From NCBI GenBank assembly GCA_963575745.1, contig CAUYUJ010017783.1:1-64000 (forward strand): DNA of 64,000 nucleotides. Reading direction: 5' to 3'. The notes beneath the pieces were generated by a model. The model was not told where the DNA came from and made no database searches. It saw only the letters and a program-made list of their open reading frames with translations. The translations under genes and the position numbers were made by a program. The DNA is from Prorocentrum cordatum. Lineage: Eukaryota; Sar; Dinophyceae; Prorocentrales; Prorocentraceae. Shown one piece after another: positions 52,926-63,392 of the stretch; the first letter of the stretch is position 1, and each line of letters opens with the position of its first letter.

Positions 52926-54189
52926 TTGCCATCCTATGTACACGTACGCGGTCAGTTTCCCCTGGAGTGCGTGTCCACGCGGACGTTCGTGCAGGCAAGA
53001 CCGCGGAGGGCGTACATGTACATATGTCGTTGCTCGCCCAGCTAAGGTCATGGGCCCTTCCATTTGGAGGCCCCCTGATTCCCCGCCCCTGCCGCTGCCT
53101 CTTCTCGCCGGCGGGGTCGGGCGCGTTGGGGGCCTCGTTGCCGCGTTTCGCCCGTGCGTCCCGCGTCATGCCCCCCTGCTGCTCGCGCCGTTCCCCGCCG
53201 GCACTGCCGCTGCGCGCCCCCTCCTGCGCGCCCATCTGCTGCTGCTCCGCGGCGCCGCCGCCGCCGCCCGTTGCGCGGCGCGCGAAGGCGCGGGGGCAAA
53301 CGACGGCCCCCGCGCGCGCGAGCGCGGCCGCCCCCCCCGCCCCGCCGCGGCCCTCCACCCCGCGCATGTCTCTGAAGCGCCCCGCCGCGCTTCTCTGCAG
53401 GCATCTTGCAGTTAAGACCGCCTCGCGCCCGGGCCTCGCGCCCGGGCCCGCGGGCGCGCTCGGGCCCCGCCCGAGGGTCGCCCGCCCTAGGCGCAGGCGG
53501 GGATGGCGCGCGCAGGCGCCGTCTCCGGCGGAGCGCGGGCCCCGCCCCCCCTCCCCCCCGCGTCGAGCACGCCCCCGTCGCCTTCGGTCGCGGCCCCCCG
53601 CAATTTCCGTCTGTGGGCGGTCTTGCCACGGACGCCCGCGCGCGCGAGGTGCCTCAGCGCCCTCGCGCTGCTGGCGAAGCCATCCTCGCTGCCGGGGGTC
53701 AGCGGCCAGCGCCCTGCCCCCCCATCCTTCCCCGCTGCCGCCGCCCCCTTCTCCTCCTACGCGGCTGGCGCGCGCCTGCGCGCCAGCTGGCTGCCGACCG
53801 CGGAGCGAAGAGACCATCCGCGCAATGGGTGCGCACACCGTTCTGGTTCGCGAGTTCATTTAAATTCGCCCCCCATTGCCTGCGCCTGGTCGGCGCCGGA
53901 TGCGGCGGGGAAATACTCCCAGGCAGTTGCGAGTGGCCCATGCATTCTGGATCGTCATCTCTCCCGGCGGATAATCCACCGCGGGCCGCCCCGCGCGCGA
54001 GGTGAATTCCGGGCATCTTCTCATCGCGGTTGCAGTAAGAACGCACGTCGTTTTCCATCGCGAGTTGCGTCGAATTGCCATTCCTTTTGCCGCCGGCAGA
54101 AGTGCTGCCGGCGACTGGTCGGCGCCCAGCGAGTCGGGGGAATTATTGCGCATTGCTGATATGAACGGCGGGTTATATCTTAGATAGAA

Positions 54190-54605
54190 GTTGAGGACGC
54201 CTGTTAGTAACTAAGTTATAACTAAGTTCTAACTAAGTTATAACTAAGTTATAAATTGGCGCGTTTAATAGTGACTGACAGCGTCTGAGTTATAAGCCAA
54301 CCTCTAATACCTTATTAGAGCTCGTTGAGTTACTAAAAAAACAGCGGACTTAGGAGGTTGAATTATAAGCCGGGTTATAACCAAGTTAGGTGACTTATAC
54401 TCAATTCAATTCGCCCTGACTTCTTCGACTTAGTAATTGAGTTATAATTAAGTTATAAGTCGACTTAGCTAAGTCGACCTAACTCGACTTACTAAGTCGA
54501 CCTAATAAGTCGAGTTAGCTAAGTCGAACGCTCGAGTTACTAAGTCGACGTAGTTCGACTTACTAAGTCGAACTGTTTCGACTTATAAGTCGACGATTTC
54601 AACTA
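54190..54605 (+). repeat. AT-rich block of CTAAGTTATAA and CGACTTA palindromes
   Basis: First half repeats CTAAGTTATAACTAAG; second half repeats (T/A)AGTCGACCTAA, CGACTTACTAAGTCG and AGTCGAG. GC is far below neighbours. No frame of note. Confidence 0.85.
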
Positions 54606-55140
54606 ATGTTGAACCGCTTAATATTTGTTGAATGAGTAAACACGGTTCTTAACATGTTTGCGGCACCTGGCCATCCACAACACCAACAAATATGTTGAGA
54701 ACTTGTGATCCAGATTTTGCTCTGGTAACAAAAAAGTGTTTGTTCTGGATCCACCGACAACAACATAATTTTGAAATAATGGTGTTCTGTCTTTTTCTGG
54801 TAACATGTACATTAACAGTCAAGACCCTAGAACTCTCATCCAAATGCAAGGCGGCTCGGCTCGTAGCTTATATTTCTTATGTTCAAAAAGTATGGACGAT
54901 GTGTGAAATACCAATATCTACATCGCAGGCGTACGTGGTAATCGTATCTAGCGCGCGTTACGCCCTCCACCTTGCGCCTGGTTGCGGGTGCGGTTGCGGT
55001 TGCGGTGGCGTCCTTCACCACGCACTTCGCCATCTGGCGGGCGACGGGCAGGGGGGGGGGGGGGGGGAGAGGGAGGAGGGGCAGGAGGAAAGACGGGGGG
55101 GAGTGGGGGAGGAAGAGGAGGGAGGAGGAGAAGGAAGGGG
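54606..55140. other. Unique AT-richer stretch, no gene assigned
   Basis: TCTGGATCCACCG/GTGATCCAGA-type inverted pieces around 54708-54760 suggest a decayed TIR element. GGTTGCGGTTGCGG (54980-55005) is a short hexamer run, then a GGA/GGG tract. Confidence 0.4.
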
Positions 55141-55149
55141 TACTCTGTG

Positions 55150-55235
55150 TATATATGTATTATATATATATATATATATATATATGTATTATGGGCATAC
55201 CGTAAAATATGTATGTGTATTATATATGCATATGT
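55150..55235 (+). repeat. (TA)n microsatellite
   Basis: TATATATA with GTAT variants. 55236-55626 has (CTC)n and a duplicated TTCGACAGTCGA motif (55548, 55569) but no gene. Confidence 0.88.
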
Positions 55236-55626
55236 TGGAGGGAAAATGAATGGATGCAGGGGAAGAGGACGGGGCGGTGCACGGGGGCGCGAAGATAATC
55301 GCCTCTCTCGGGTCGCGGCCTGGGCTGGAGAACCGCCCTTGTCCAAGGCGGCCCCGCGTCGGGGGGGGGGGAGGGGCTCCTCCTCCTCCCCCTCCCCCTC
55401 CCCCTCGCCATCCTCCTCCTCCTCCTCCCCCTCCTCCTCCCTCCTCGAAGACGACGACTACGGCGACGACGAAGATGGGGAAGGGGAGTGGAGGATGATT
55501 TAATGCACGATGAGGAAGAATGAACGACGGGGGAGGAGAAGGGGGCGGTTTCGACAGTCGACTTTTTTTTCGACAGTCGATTTGTGTTTTTTGTTCGATA
55601 ATTGTTTTTTTGCTTCTTTTTTTCAG

Positions 55627-57648
55627 CTACGCGCCCCTGCCATGATAGTAAGGCACGATGATCTTCACGGTCGATGGTGGGATGCGCCTGTATACAACGG
55701 GCTTGGCAATCGACGTCGGGTCCAAGAGCACGTCTGGCGTCGCCGATTCATCCCAGATGGTCCAAGTCCCAGGGTCCACAGCGGTAGCCTCCCGCACGTG
55801 GACTGTGATGAAATCGCCCATCGCATAGAACAACACAACTCTACCTAAACGAAGTGCACCGCCAGTGCGGATGAGCACGCAGTCGTCCCTCTTCACGCCA
55901 CCACACTTCAACGCAGCCGCTGTAGACGTATCCATCTGGATGCCTGCGATATCGAGTTTACGGCGCTTCGACGTCGATATATACTGCTCGTCGAACTGGA
56001 ACCGCCCCTCGACAACGTCTTGAACGTAACAGTTTAAATATCCAAACGTTGTCGTGTGCTCGACCTGGTTGTAAACATGTACCACACTCGTCTTCACGTC
56101 TTTGTGTTTCCGTTTTGGTGCAAAGCATGAAATCACCCTACCCAGTCGCAGTAGGTCGTCGGGCACGTGTACCAAATGATGAAACTTCACCTTGATAAAC
56201 GTATGGTACAATCGGCGAAACAGCACCGCGTGCTCTGCAATGGCCCCCGAAAGCGCGGCGTGCAATGCGCCCGTCATATCGTCCTCTCCTGATAGGAGCC
56301 CCAGCATGAACGTTAACAGCTCGAAACATCGAACGTGGCCCGCGGGCACGCGGCCAGAGCACCTGCCCCGAAGAAATGCCAGCAACAATGGGCAACGTCC
56401 TAGAACGTCGCTCGCAAACAGCTTCACGTGGTCGTTCGCTATGAAGTTCTCCGTGAACCACTCTGGCGTGGGAGGTGACGCGGTCAACTTGGGATGGATT
56501 GACAAGCGTGCGTAGGCGGCAATCTCATACATATCGATATCCGACCTCTTCAAACACGATGTGAGCGCCGCAATCTGAAGCCCCGCAACGCCATGCGATA
56601 CCAGGGTGTGCTGCCAATCCCTGATGTAATTACTCACGGGGCGCAGCACGCTTCTCAAACGAGGATCGCACAGCATCCCATGCTCATTATAACTAATGCC
56701 CAGTTTCGTCTCGAGCGCCTCCACCTTCGACGTCGATATCTGCCCGATCTGCGATGCCAAGACCTCGTGCATTATCCAGAACGTGTCGTCGTCCAGCTGC
56801 TTGAGCTTCGATTTATCTACGCAGTCCAGTCCGACGGTGCACTGGCCGTCGGCGTAGCCAGTCTCGTGGATAAAGTTCACCACGGTCATGCACGAGATGC
56901 AGCGTTGCAGCCCTGCCGCCCCTTTAATGGCCAAGAACTCGTTGTGGCCTTTTTCATCAGCCATACAACCGACCAGGCGAGCACGAAACGCCCGCACGGC
57001 GTTCCCATGGGGAACTGCAAAGCCGCGCGTGAAGTTATGAGGCCCGTCAACGAACATGGCGACGAGCATCTGCTTCAAGAGGGCGCTCACTCCCCCAGGA
57101 ATTCTCTCCACCAGCCTGGTGCGAACCCCGCCCAGGCAAAACCAGCCCCCCGTTCTATGGAGGAGCCAGCCTGGTAGCCCCAGAAAGGCGTAATACAAAT
57201 TCCACAACTGGCGCCCAACATCAGATCTCAAAGGGTTGCCTGGCGTCATCTCGTCACCGTAAAACACCAAGCTACAAGTAAACCGAGGTGCCTTGTCGAG
57301 CGCATCAGGCAGCATTTTGGCAGACTCTTCGCTGGTAGTCGACATATAGTGCAGAAGCGCAAATGGGTGTACATATTCCCACGGCCCGATGCCTGGGGCA
57401 TCCAGTGTCTGCACAACAGGCCCGCATGGCGTCCTCGCGCGGCCATGCATCTCCGTTGCTATCCTGCACTGGCGTAGCTCATCTCGTCCTCCGAGCTCCT
57501 CGTCGCTAATCATGCCTTTCCTATTCAGCGTCTGCAGGATGCGGGCGACGCTCGCCTTCGAACCCCGCGAAGTGGCCAGAAGCTCCGACCGCAGCTGCAT
57601 CCTCGTCTCATCATCGATATCGATCGTGGCGGGTGCGCCCCGCTTCAT
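55627..57648 (-). CDS. DDE-transposase-like protein (CACTA/Plavaka/KDZ-like, family uncertain)
   Basis: 673 residues from ATG at 57648 to TAG at 55627, uninterrupted. The frame extends 67 codons further upstream, but that part is His/Met repeat from the ATGC microsatellite, so the internal Met is preferred. Seen: N-terminal helical segment with a winged-helix-like KASVARILQTLNRKGMISDEEL (31-52); LVFYGDEMTPGNPLRSD (127-143) with Asp132 in the position of a first catalytic acid; GCMADEKGHNEF (227-238) with a second Asp and a following CISC (250-253), as in large DDE transposases that carry a Cys pair after the second acid; then a long helical part and a beta-rich C-terminus (LRLGRVVLFYAMGDFITVHV). 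Assignment rests on motif layout only. Could encode the enzyme moving some TIR elements here (inference). Confidence 0.55.
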   Translation of the reverse strand: MKRGAPATIDIDDETRMQLRSELLATSRGSKASVARILQTLNRKGMISDEELGGRDELRQCRIATEMHGRARTPCGPVVQTLDAPGIGPWEYVHPFALLHYMSTTSEESAKMLPDALDKAPRFTCSLVFYGDEMTPGNPLRSDVGRQLWNLYYAFLGLPGWLLHRTGGWFCLGGVRTRLVERIPGGVSALLKQMLVAMFVDGPHNFTRGFAVPHGNAVRAFRARLVGCMADEKGHNEFLAIKGAAGLQRCISCMTVVNFIHETGYADGQCTVGLDCVDKSKLKQLDDDTFWIMHEVLASQIGQISTSKVEALETKLGISYNEHGMLCDPRLRSVLRPVSNYIRDWQHTLVSHGVAGLQIAALTSCLKRSDIDMYEIAAYARLSIHPKLTASPPTPEWFTENFIANDHVKLFASDVLGRCPLLLAFLRGRCSGRVPAGHVRCFELLTFMLGLLSGEDDMTGALHAALSGAIAEHAVLFRRLYHTFIKVKFHHLVHVPDDLLRLGRVISCFAPKRKHKDVKTSVVHVYNQVEHTTTFGYLNCYVQDVVEGRFQFDEQYISTSKRRKLDIAGIQMDTSTAAALKCGGVKRDDCVLIRTGGALRLGRVVLFYAMGDFITVHVREATAVDPGTWTIWDESATPDVLLDPTSIAKPVVYRRIPPSTVKIIVPYYHGRGA

Positions 57649-57729
57649 GTTCGCAACGCTGAACCTGAAACGGCTGTGGAAGGATGGCGATGGTGATGAC
57701 GACGGCTGCGATGATACTAGAGACTGCGC

Positions 57730-57925
57730 GTGAGAATGCATATATGCATGGTGAATGCAAGACGTTGTTGTGCAACTAGTTATATGTGTATGTCTATGCA
57801 TGTATGTATGTATGCGTGTACGCATGTTTGCATGCATGTGTATATGCATGTATGTGTATATGCATATATGTATGCATGCATGCGCGCTTGTATGTCTATA
57901 TATGTATGTATCTGCACACGTGTCG
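57730..57925 (+). repeat. ATGTATGC/CATGCATG microsatellite
   Basis: Alternating ATGTATGT, GCATGCATG and TGTATATGC steps just upstream of the transposase-like gene. Confidence 0.9.
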
Positions 57926-58184
57926 ACATCGATTCACATCCCTCGCGCGCGCAGCGGTGCGCGTTTTCGGAAGGAGGGCGAAACGTCGTCGCACTCTGAT
58001 GCACCTTGGCAAGCTACCTTCGGCAGCAACACAAACTTGCACAGGCGCAGAGAATGGTGGCAGACACAGGGCCGCAAGTGAAGTCCCGCATTCACGCGAC
58101 TCGAAGCGGGTGACGGGTCGCGATGGGAGGGGGCGGGGCCGGGTTATTCGAGCGGGAAGGGGGGATCGGAGACGATGCCGTCTG

Positions 58185-58500
58185 TCGGCAGACGCCCCCA
58201 TGGCAGCTCCAGAAAGGTTTAATACAAGTCCACAGCATGCGCCCAGCATCAGATCTCGAACGTCGACATTCGATTTACGATTTCGATGCGATGGTACTTT
58301 CGCAAAGCAGATCACACACATCGTGCGTATTTGTGTCGCTCTGAGGCGGCTTGCAAAACTGGCGCACAACACTTGCTGGGCGAACTCGAAACACCTGCAC
58401 ATCACTTCCATTGGGCACTATATTATACAAAGCCGTGTGTGAAAATCTGAGGCCCGTCAACATGACGGCGAGAATCTGCTTCAAGAGGGCGCTCAGTCCG
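58185..58500 (-). pseudogene. Decayed fragments of the DDE-transposase-like gene
   Basis: GGTTTAATACAAGTCCACA, GCGCCCAGCATCAGATCTC (58215-58256) match 57186-57232, and CTGAGGCCCGTCAACATG, GCTTCAAGAGGGCGCTCA (58447-58497) match 57030-57091. Order is inverted relative to the gene and the rest is lost. Confidence 0.7.
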
Positions 58501-58852
58501 AGTCCTCCTCAGCCGCTGCCTGCACAGCCGCTGCCGCTCGCCTCGAGGCCCGATGCTGGTCTCGCGTCCGCGCATCGTCGCTGGCGGGTCCATCGCACTC
58601 GGCGTCTTCGTCACCGTCTCCACCTTCACCACCTCCACTGTCCTCCTCTTCATCCTCATAGTCGCCCTGGAACATACCGCTCTCGCTGTCCTCGCCCTGC
58701 TCCTCGGAGGGCGAGGTGAACCCCGACCCCTGTTCGATGCATATATTTCGCTCCAAGCGCCGAACTTTGCTCCGAATCTCCCCGATGCGATTCATGGTCT
58801 CCACGTGGCGAGCCATCGCGAGAGCCTCCAGCGCCTCGATTCTGGCCAACAC
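58493..58852 (-). CDS. Acidic coiled-coil protein fragment, unknown function
   Basis: About 119 residues to a stop at 58493. N-terminal heptad-like helix (ARIEALEALAMARHVETMNR, IGEIRSKVRRLERNI), then an acidic tail (GDYEDEEEDSGGGEGGDGDE) and an Ala-rich end (RRAAAAVQAAAEEDSD). The frame opens at a non-ATG codon after a pyrimidine tract; CGGGGAG|GTGTTGG looks like an acceptor, and an upstream ATG piece (MASASADPTREEGLG, about 58950-58995) may be an earlier exon, although a simple GT-AG join leaves the wrong phase. It resembles a helper-type protein beside a transposase, but no family is recognised. Confidence 0.45.
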   Translation of the reverse strand: MLARIEALEALAMARHVETMNRIGEIRSKVRRLERNICIEQGSGFTSPSEEQGEDSESGMFQGDYEDEEEDSGGGEGGDGDEDAECDGPASDDARTRDQHRASRRAAAAVQAAAEEDSD

Positions 58853-59091
58853 CTCCCCGAGCCCCCCCCCCTTTCCCCCGCCCTCCCCCCTTCCCCTCTT
58901 CCCCCTCTTCCCCCCTCTCCTCCCTCTTCCACCCTCATCCCTCTACCAACCTCCCAGCCCCTCCTCGCGCGTGGGATCAGCCGAGGCACTCGCCATGCCC
59001 CCCCTGCGGCGCGGGGGCCTGCACTTCTGCTAGACGTAGTGCGTCAAGCCTTTGAACTGGAGTCAGCTCTCCGCTCGGGCCTAAAGCAACG

Positions 59092-59165
59092 GATATCGAT
59101 GTCGATGTTTCTATCGAGTTCGATGTCTCGATGTCGATGCTTTTATCGATGTCGATTTCTTGCAC
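59092..59165 (+). repeat. CGATGTCGATG-rich motif cluster
   Basis: TATCGATGTCGATG, TCGAGTTCGATGTCTCGATG and similar steps. The motif recurs across 55.9-63.0 kb. 58853-59091 is otherwise unassigned. Confidence 0.6.
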
Positions 59166-59344
59166 CACAGAACCCCCATCTCAATGCTGGCCGATGGGCC
59201 ATCCGACGGACGGAGCTCGACCGTGGGGCGCGCAGGCAAACCGGCCATGGGAGATATATATTTGCCTCGGGGGCCCTCCATCCTCATTCCTCCATCCTCC
59301 ATCTCCCCCTCCACTCTCAATCACCCATCCCCCTCCTCCTCCTT

Positions 59345-59445
59345 CATGGTGATGGTGGCGATGATGATGATGGCGATGATGCTGCAGATGGTGATGAGGA
59401 AGATGATGATGATGACGATGATGGCGATGATGATGTTGTGTTTTG
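59345..59445 (+). repeat. (GAT)n microsatellite
   Basis: Imperfect GAT/GCGATGATG run. 59446-59749 shows no gene. Confidence 0.88.
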
Positions 59446-59749
59446 TTCAAAGCGCGTGCCATACATCCCCAGCACATTCGTTCATCGTGGGCGTCGATGT
59501 CGACGTGCGCGGTTACCCACGCCACCTCAGCATCGCTGGCATCAAATCACACCGCCCAGCATATTGAAAGACACACTCCGTCGTCGATATCGATTGCGCC
59601 GTCAGTGGCGTGCTGATCGCACTACATGCGAGATTGCACCTACGAAAAGAAACGCCTCATGCCTTTGCGTTTATGCATTGGCTTAGCTGGAGGCATGCCC
59701 TGCAAATCCAAAGCGCAAAACAAGGCGCTGCACTTCTTGATGTCGAGCT

Positions 59750-60133
59750 TCAAAGATCATCCTCATCCCGCTGGTGGTTTTTCAGCATGACCATATAGTG
59801 CACACGGCTACAGTAGAAGCACACGTCGTCCTTCCCATCATCGTCCTTCTTGCACTTGCACCCCGCCTTCACGTGGCGCCTCAAGAAGTGGTTCCTCAGC
59901 TTCTTGCGGTGCCAGAGCGTGCCCCAGTACTTCGGGTATAAGATGCCGCCCTCGTCGGCCCGCTGCTTTATCTGCGCCAACTTCCACGGCGCGGGCCCCT
60001 CCAGGTACGGCGCCATCTTGACGGCCTTCACCGGGTGGAACTGCACCTTCTTTTCCATGACGCCCGCGGGCTTGGCGGGCTTGCATTTCTTCAGCGCTGG
60101 CTGGAGGCCGAGCTCGTCATCGCTCAAGTCCAT
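59750..60133 (-). CDS. Small basic Cys-rich protein, unknown function
   Basis: 127 residues, ATG at 60133 to stop at 59750. Acidic start (MDLSDDELGLQPALKK), basic middle (LWHRKKLRNHFLRRHVK), then CKCKK...CFYCSRVH, a Cys-x-Cys...Cys-x-x-Cys-type possible metal site, and an acidic end (NHQRDEDDL). No homologue recognised. Same strand as the transposase-like and neighbouring genes; it may be an accessory protein of a mobile element or an independent exon. Ordinary residue mix and an intact frame argue for coding. Confidence 0.5.
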   Translation of the reverse strand: MDLSDDELGLQPALKKCKPAKPAGVMEKKVQFHPVKAVKMAPYLEGPAPWKLAQIKQRADEGGILYPKYWGTLWHRKKLRNHFLRRHVKAGCKCKKDDDGKDDVCFYCSRVHYMVMLKNHQRDEDDL

Positions 60134-61039
60134 GCTCGGGCTGAGCGTGAAGCTCGGTGGAGCGAGCGCTCACCGCATGACCTCGTCCCTCGGCGGGAAC
60201 GGCATCATATTCTCCAGGCCTGGCGGGAGTGGAAACTGCAGGTGCGGGGCCGTCTCCGTCTGCGCTGCATAACTGGTGAAGGACATCGGCACTGACTGCA
60301 AGGATCGATAGGCGATTGCGAGTCTACGTGGGCTCCGATCGTCGACGTACAACTGTAACGAGCCAAAATGGCTGGGGAGGCCGCGCTAGACGATACAGGG
60401 GGTGACCTCGGAGTAGAGTGAGAATAAGATCGTAAAGTAAGATGGTATACCATGATAGTAGAGCACGCCACGATGTACGATAATCGAATACCTTTTCTGA
60501 GCTCGTCTCATCTTCGGCTCCAGGCTTCCTATATCTACTCTCTACTATCTTACTCTCACTCTACAATCGTTTACTGCGTTACTGCGGAGGAGAGAGAGAG
60601 AGAGAGAGAGAGGGAGAGACCAACAAAAAAAATGGATTTGTTCGGTTCACATTGAGGCAGTCAGAAGGGCGCCACTCCCAATGACGTGCTGCGTGCAGAC
60701 GCCTATGGCGATATCGATATGAGTCCGCATTGCCCGACGTCGATGGCTGGATAACGTCCCCGCGGCACGTGCGAACCTGACCGTCTGCGCACTGAACGAA
60801 AAGATAACACACGATGCAACCGCAAATGCAAACGCTGTTACCCTACACCAGCGTAAAACAATGCTCAGCTGAGCGGGGTCGCGCTCCAATCGTGACTTCA
60901 CTACGACGAGCGCCACTCCGTAAACTTGGATATCGATATCTCTGCGAACAAAACGATCGTATCGGCGCTCCCTGCAGGGAGCGCTATGCCCAGCGTAGCG
61001 CACCACCTTAATTCGGAACTCGGAGCGCTGCTGCACCGC
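60134..61039. other. Stretch without assigned gene
   Basis: (GA)n at 60587-60611; GATATCGATAT-type motifs at 60708 and 60930. Short frames only. Confidence 0.4.
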
Positions 61040-62999
61040 CTACCAGTTCCCCTTGTCACCGTCGGTCCACTCGACCACAGCCTTCCACGCCTTCTTCTCG
61101 TCGCCGCCGTACGCGCCCCAGGTCCCCCAACTGAAAATCTTGTCCCAGATAACGCCCACCTTCTTGACCCGCCACTCGGAGTTCTTCTCGTCCGTATAGA
61201 TGGCATAATCCTTGCACGAGATGGGGGGGGCTGCTTCTTGAGCGCGGGTAGCGGGGGCGCCTTGGTCGACGTCGATGTTGGGCAGGCCTTGGCCTTGGCC
61301 TTGGCCTTGCCTTTGGCCTTGGCCTAAGCTTTGGCCTAGCCCTTGCCTCTCGTCGTCTCGGTCTCCTCCAACATCTTCTTGATGTACTCGTCGATCTCCT
61401 CCTGCCGTACCGCGGGCCCCCCGCTGGCAGCGGCGGGCTTCTTCATAGCTGGAGGCTGCCCCTCATCGTCTTCGTCGTCATCGACTTCGGCGAGCGCGCG
61501 CTTCCTCGAAGCTTGGGGCGGCGGCGCCCCCGAGCCAGGATCCGTCACGGCGCCCTTTGGAGCGGGCGTCGCCGGCGGCTCGAGGGACCCTGCTGATGAG
61601 GTCCTCCGCAATCCCGATGGGGGCCCATTCAAGAAGGTCAGCGGGATGTCGCCCTGCCGCGGACCCCCTCCTGCCGATGCGGTGCCCATGAGCTGGCCGA
61701 ACATGTTAACCATCGTGCTCATCTGCTGCATGAATGCGCCCTGATGCCTGCTGTTCGGGTTCGGGCGCCCGAACGGGGCCATGCTGCTGCTGCCCCCCGA
61801 GGGGTGCTCATATATTCCGTTCGTCTTGCGGGCTTTCGTGATCTGCCCTGCTTGCAGGAGCAAGGCCTCGCTAAATTGAGGCTTGGGGAGCACGGTAGCC
61901 CCGAGCACCTGCGGCTCGATCTCGACGAATTGCGACAAAAGGAGGGGGTAGTTGCAGACAGACGATTGCACCGAGCGCCTCGATGCACGTTTCTTCTTGA
62001 TATGCTCCTCTGGGCAGCACGCGACCCCCATCGGGCGCCCAGCCTCGAGCATGTAGCCCCGCGGGGTGCCCTAGGGGGAGCGGGGTCGTCTGGTTGAGGC
62101 CCCTGGATTGCCAACAAATTCAATACAAGGCGGGGCAATTCAATTCAATACAAGGTGGAAACCTTGGCCCGAAACATGAGATGGCGATGTGGACGGAGAG
62201 GGGGGGGGGGGCAGTGGGGATGGGGAGAGAACGAGAGTGTGGGTGATAGTGGTTACTCGATGTCGACACGTTCGGGGCCTCTCGATATCGACGTCGCCTC
62301 TTCCTCCTCCTCACCCACCTTCTCCCCCTGATCCTGCCCATATAACCCCCGACCCCGCTGCTGAGACCTGGGCGCTCAATGCGGGGGTCGCGCATTCGAC
62401 GTCGAGTGCGATGTCGATGTCGAGTCCTTGAGCTGGTTCTTGTACTCGAACGCCTGCGCGGGCGTAGGCCCCCGACCCGCGGCGATCTCGCTCGCGACCA
62501 CGAGGGCGGCCAAGCGAGGTACCGTCTTCTGGTCGGGGTAGTGCAGGCCGAGGGTGTGCACGAAGTACTCGCCAACCTTATCGAGCTTCGCCTCGACCCC
62601 CGGGTGGGGGTCCTGTAGCAGCGCCCACATCTCCGTCGTCTGGTAGTGCTCTGGGTACTGGTGCGTCTGGTACTGCACGTTGAAGTTACGCCCGCCACGC
62701 TTGCCCGTCATGGCGATGCCCATCGTCACCGACTCCGTTACTGCAGTTATCAGCTCGCGCTTCTGGGCGGCCGTGAGGATGTCTGTCGCGTTGATGGCGT
62801 GCACGGTCTGAGTCGCGTCATCCCTGGCGCAACCACCACGACGGACGATCATCTTCACGTGGGCGACCTGGCGCTCGATCACCTGGGCCCGATCCGCATC
62901 CTCCATCTGGGCGGTCACTGCCCGCGCGAAGTCGACGACGCCCTTGAAGGTGGCGAGACACGACGCCCTTGCGGTGGGTGCCGTTGCCGCGCTCGCCAT
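61040..62999 (-). CDS. Probable spliced gene, dinoflagellate-type unknown protein
   Basis: Three coding blocks on -. Block 1: ATG 62999 to 62427 (MASAATAPTARAS..., LLQDPHPGVEAKLDKVGEYF, LGLHYPDQKTVPRLAALVVA). Joining CTCAAG|GACTCG to CTCGAG|GCTGGG (GA-AG, intron 62426-62044) keeps phase into block 2, 62043-61341 (CNYPLLLSQFVEIEP, MSTMVNMFGQLMG, an acidic/Lys KRALAEVDDDEDDE patch, KKPAAASGG). Then two stops, a (GGCCAA)n tract reading Ala-Lys, and a C8 run (61223-61230), after which block 3 is open to TAG at 61040 (CKDYAIYTDEKNSEWRVKKV, WDKIFSWGTWGAYGG, WKAVVEWTDGDKGNW). A GC-AG intron or a frameshift could link 2 and 3. From memory, this layout recurs in dinoflagellate genomes near mobile elements; function is unknown. 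Confidence 0.5.
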
Positions 63000-63222
63000 G
63001 GCGATGACGATGCGGACGCGCTTCGATATCGATTGCACCTATGCGCTACGAGCCCAAATTGTGACGGTAAGATGGTGATGCATAAGGCCCTGCCCCCTCC
63101 TCCAGGCCTTCCCCTTCTTCCAGCCCACCTCTTCCTGACCTCCCACGCGGCCCCTGAGGCGCTGGGCGCACCAGTCTGGGTGGCCCGATTCGCGACCACC
63201 TCGATCGCAGCCGACGTCGATG
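63000..63222. other. Upstream region of the minus-strand gene
   Basis: Contains CTTCGATATCGATTGCACC near 63021. No gene or promoter recognised. Confidence 0.4.
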
Positions 63223-63223
63223 G

Positions 63224-63392
63224 ATGACGAGGTGATGGTCACCATGACCATCACCTCGCCGTGGATTGACGAGGTGATGGCCATGATGACCATCACCTCG
63301 TCACCGAGCGTGAGGTGATGGCCATGGTGACCATCACCTCGTCAATCCACGGCGAGGTGATGGTCATGGTGGCCATCACCCCGTCACCAACT
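63224..63392 (+). repeat. Nested palindromes, CGAGGTGATGG...CCATCACCTCG
   Basis: Four short hairpins (GAGGTGATGGTCACCATGAC, CATCACCTCG and variants) lie in tandem, and the whole block is itself an inverted repeat: GCCGTGGATTGACGAGGTGA near 63260 answers TCACCTCGTCAATCCACGGC near 63334. Confidence 0.92.

Larger units (their letters stand above)
52100..53990. other. GC-rich stretch with two large hairpins, coding uncertain
   Basis: Several frames on both strands exceed 190 codons because of GC content. A Gln-containing minus frame (AAEQQQMGAQEGARSG) and + frames at 52.1-52.7 and 53.4-53.9 kb are candidates, but none shows a known domain, start context or splice phase. 53991-54185 shows nothing. 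Confidence 0.3.

Noticed and set aside
52678-53859. 393-residue minus-strand Arg/Gly-rich frame as a nuclear protein
   Set aside because: Competing open frames on both strands, no domain, no splice evidence; only the uncertain-coding note was kept.
54978-55006. GGTTGC run as a telomere remnant
   Set aside because: Only three or four units, and not the TTTAGGG type usual in dinoflagellates.
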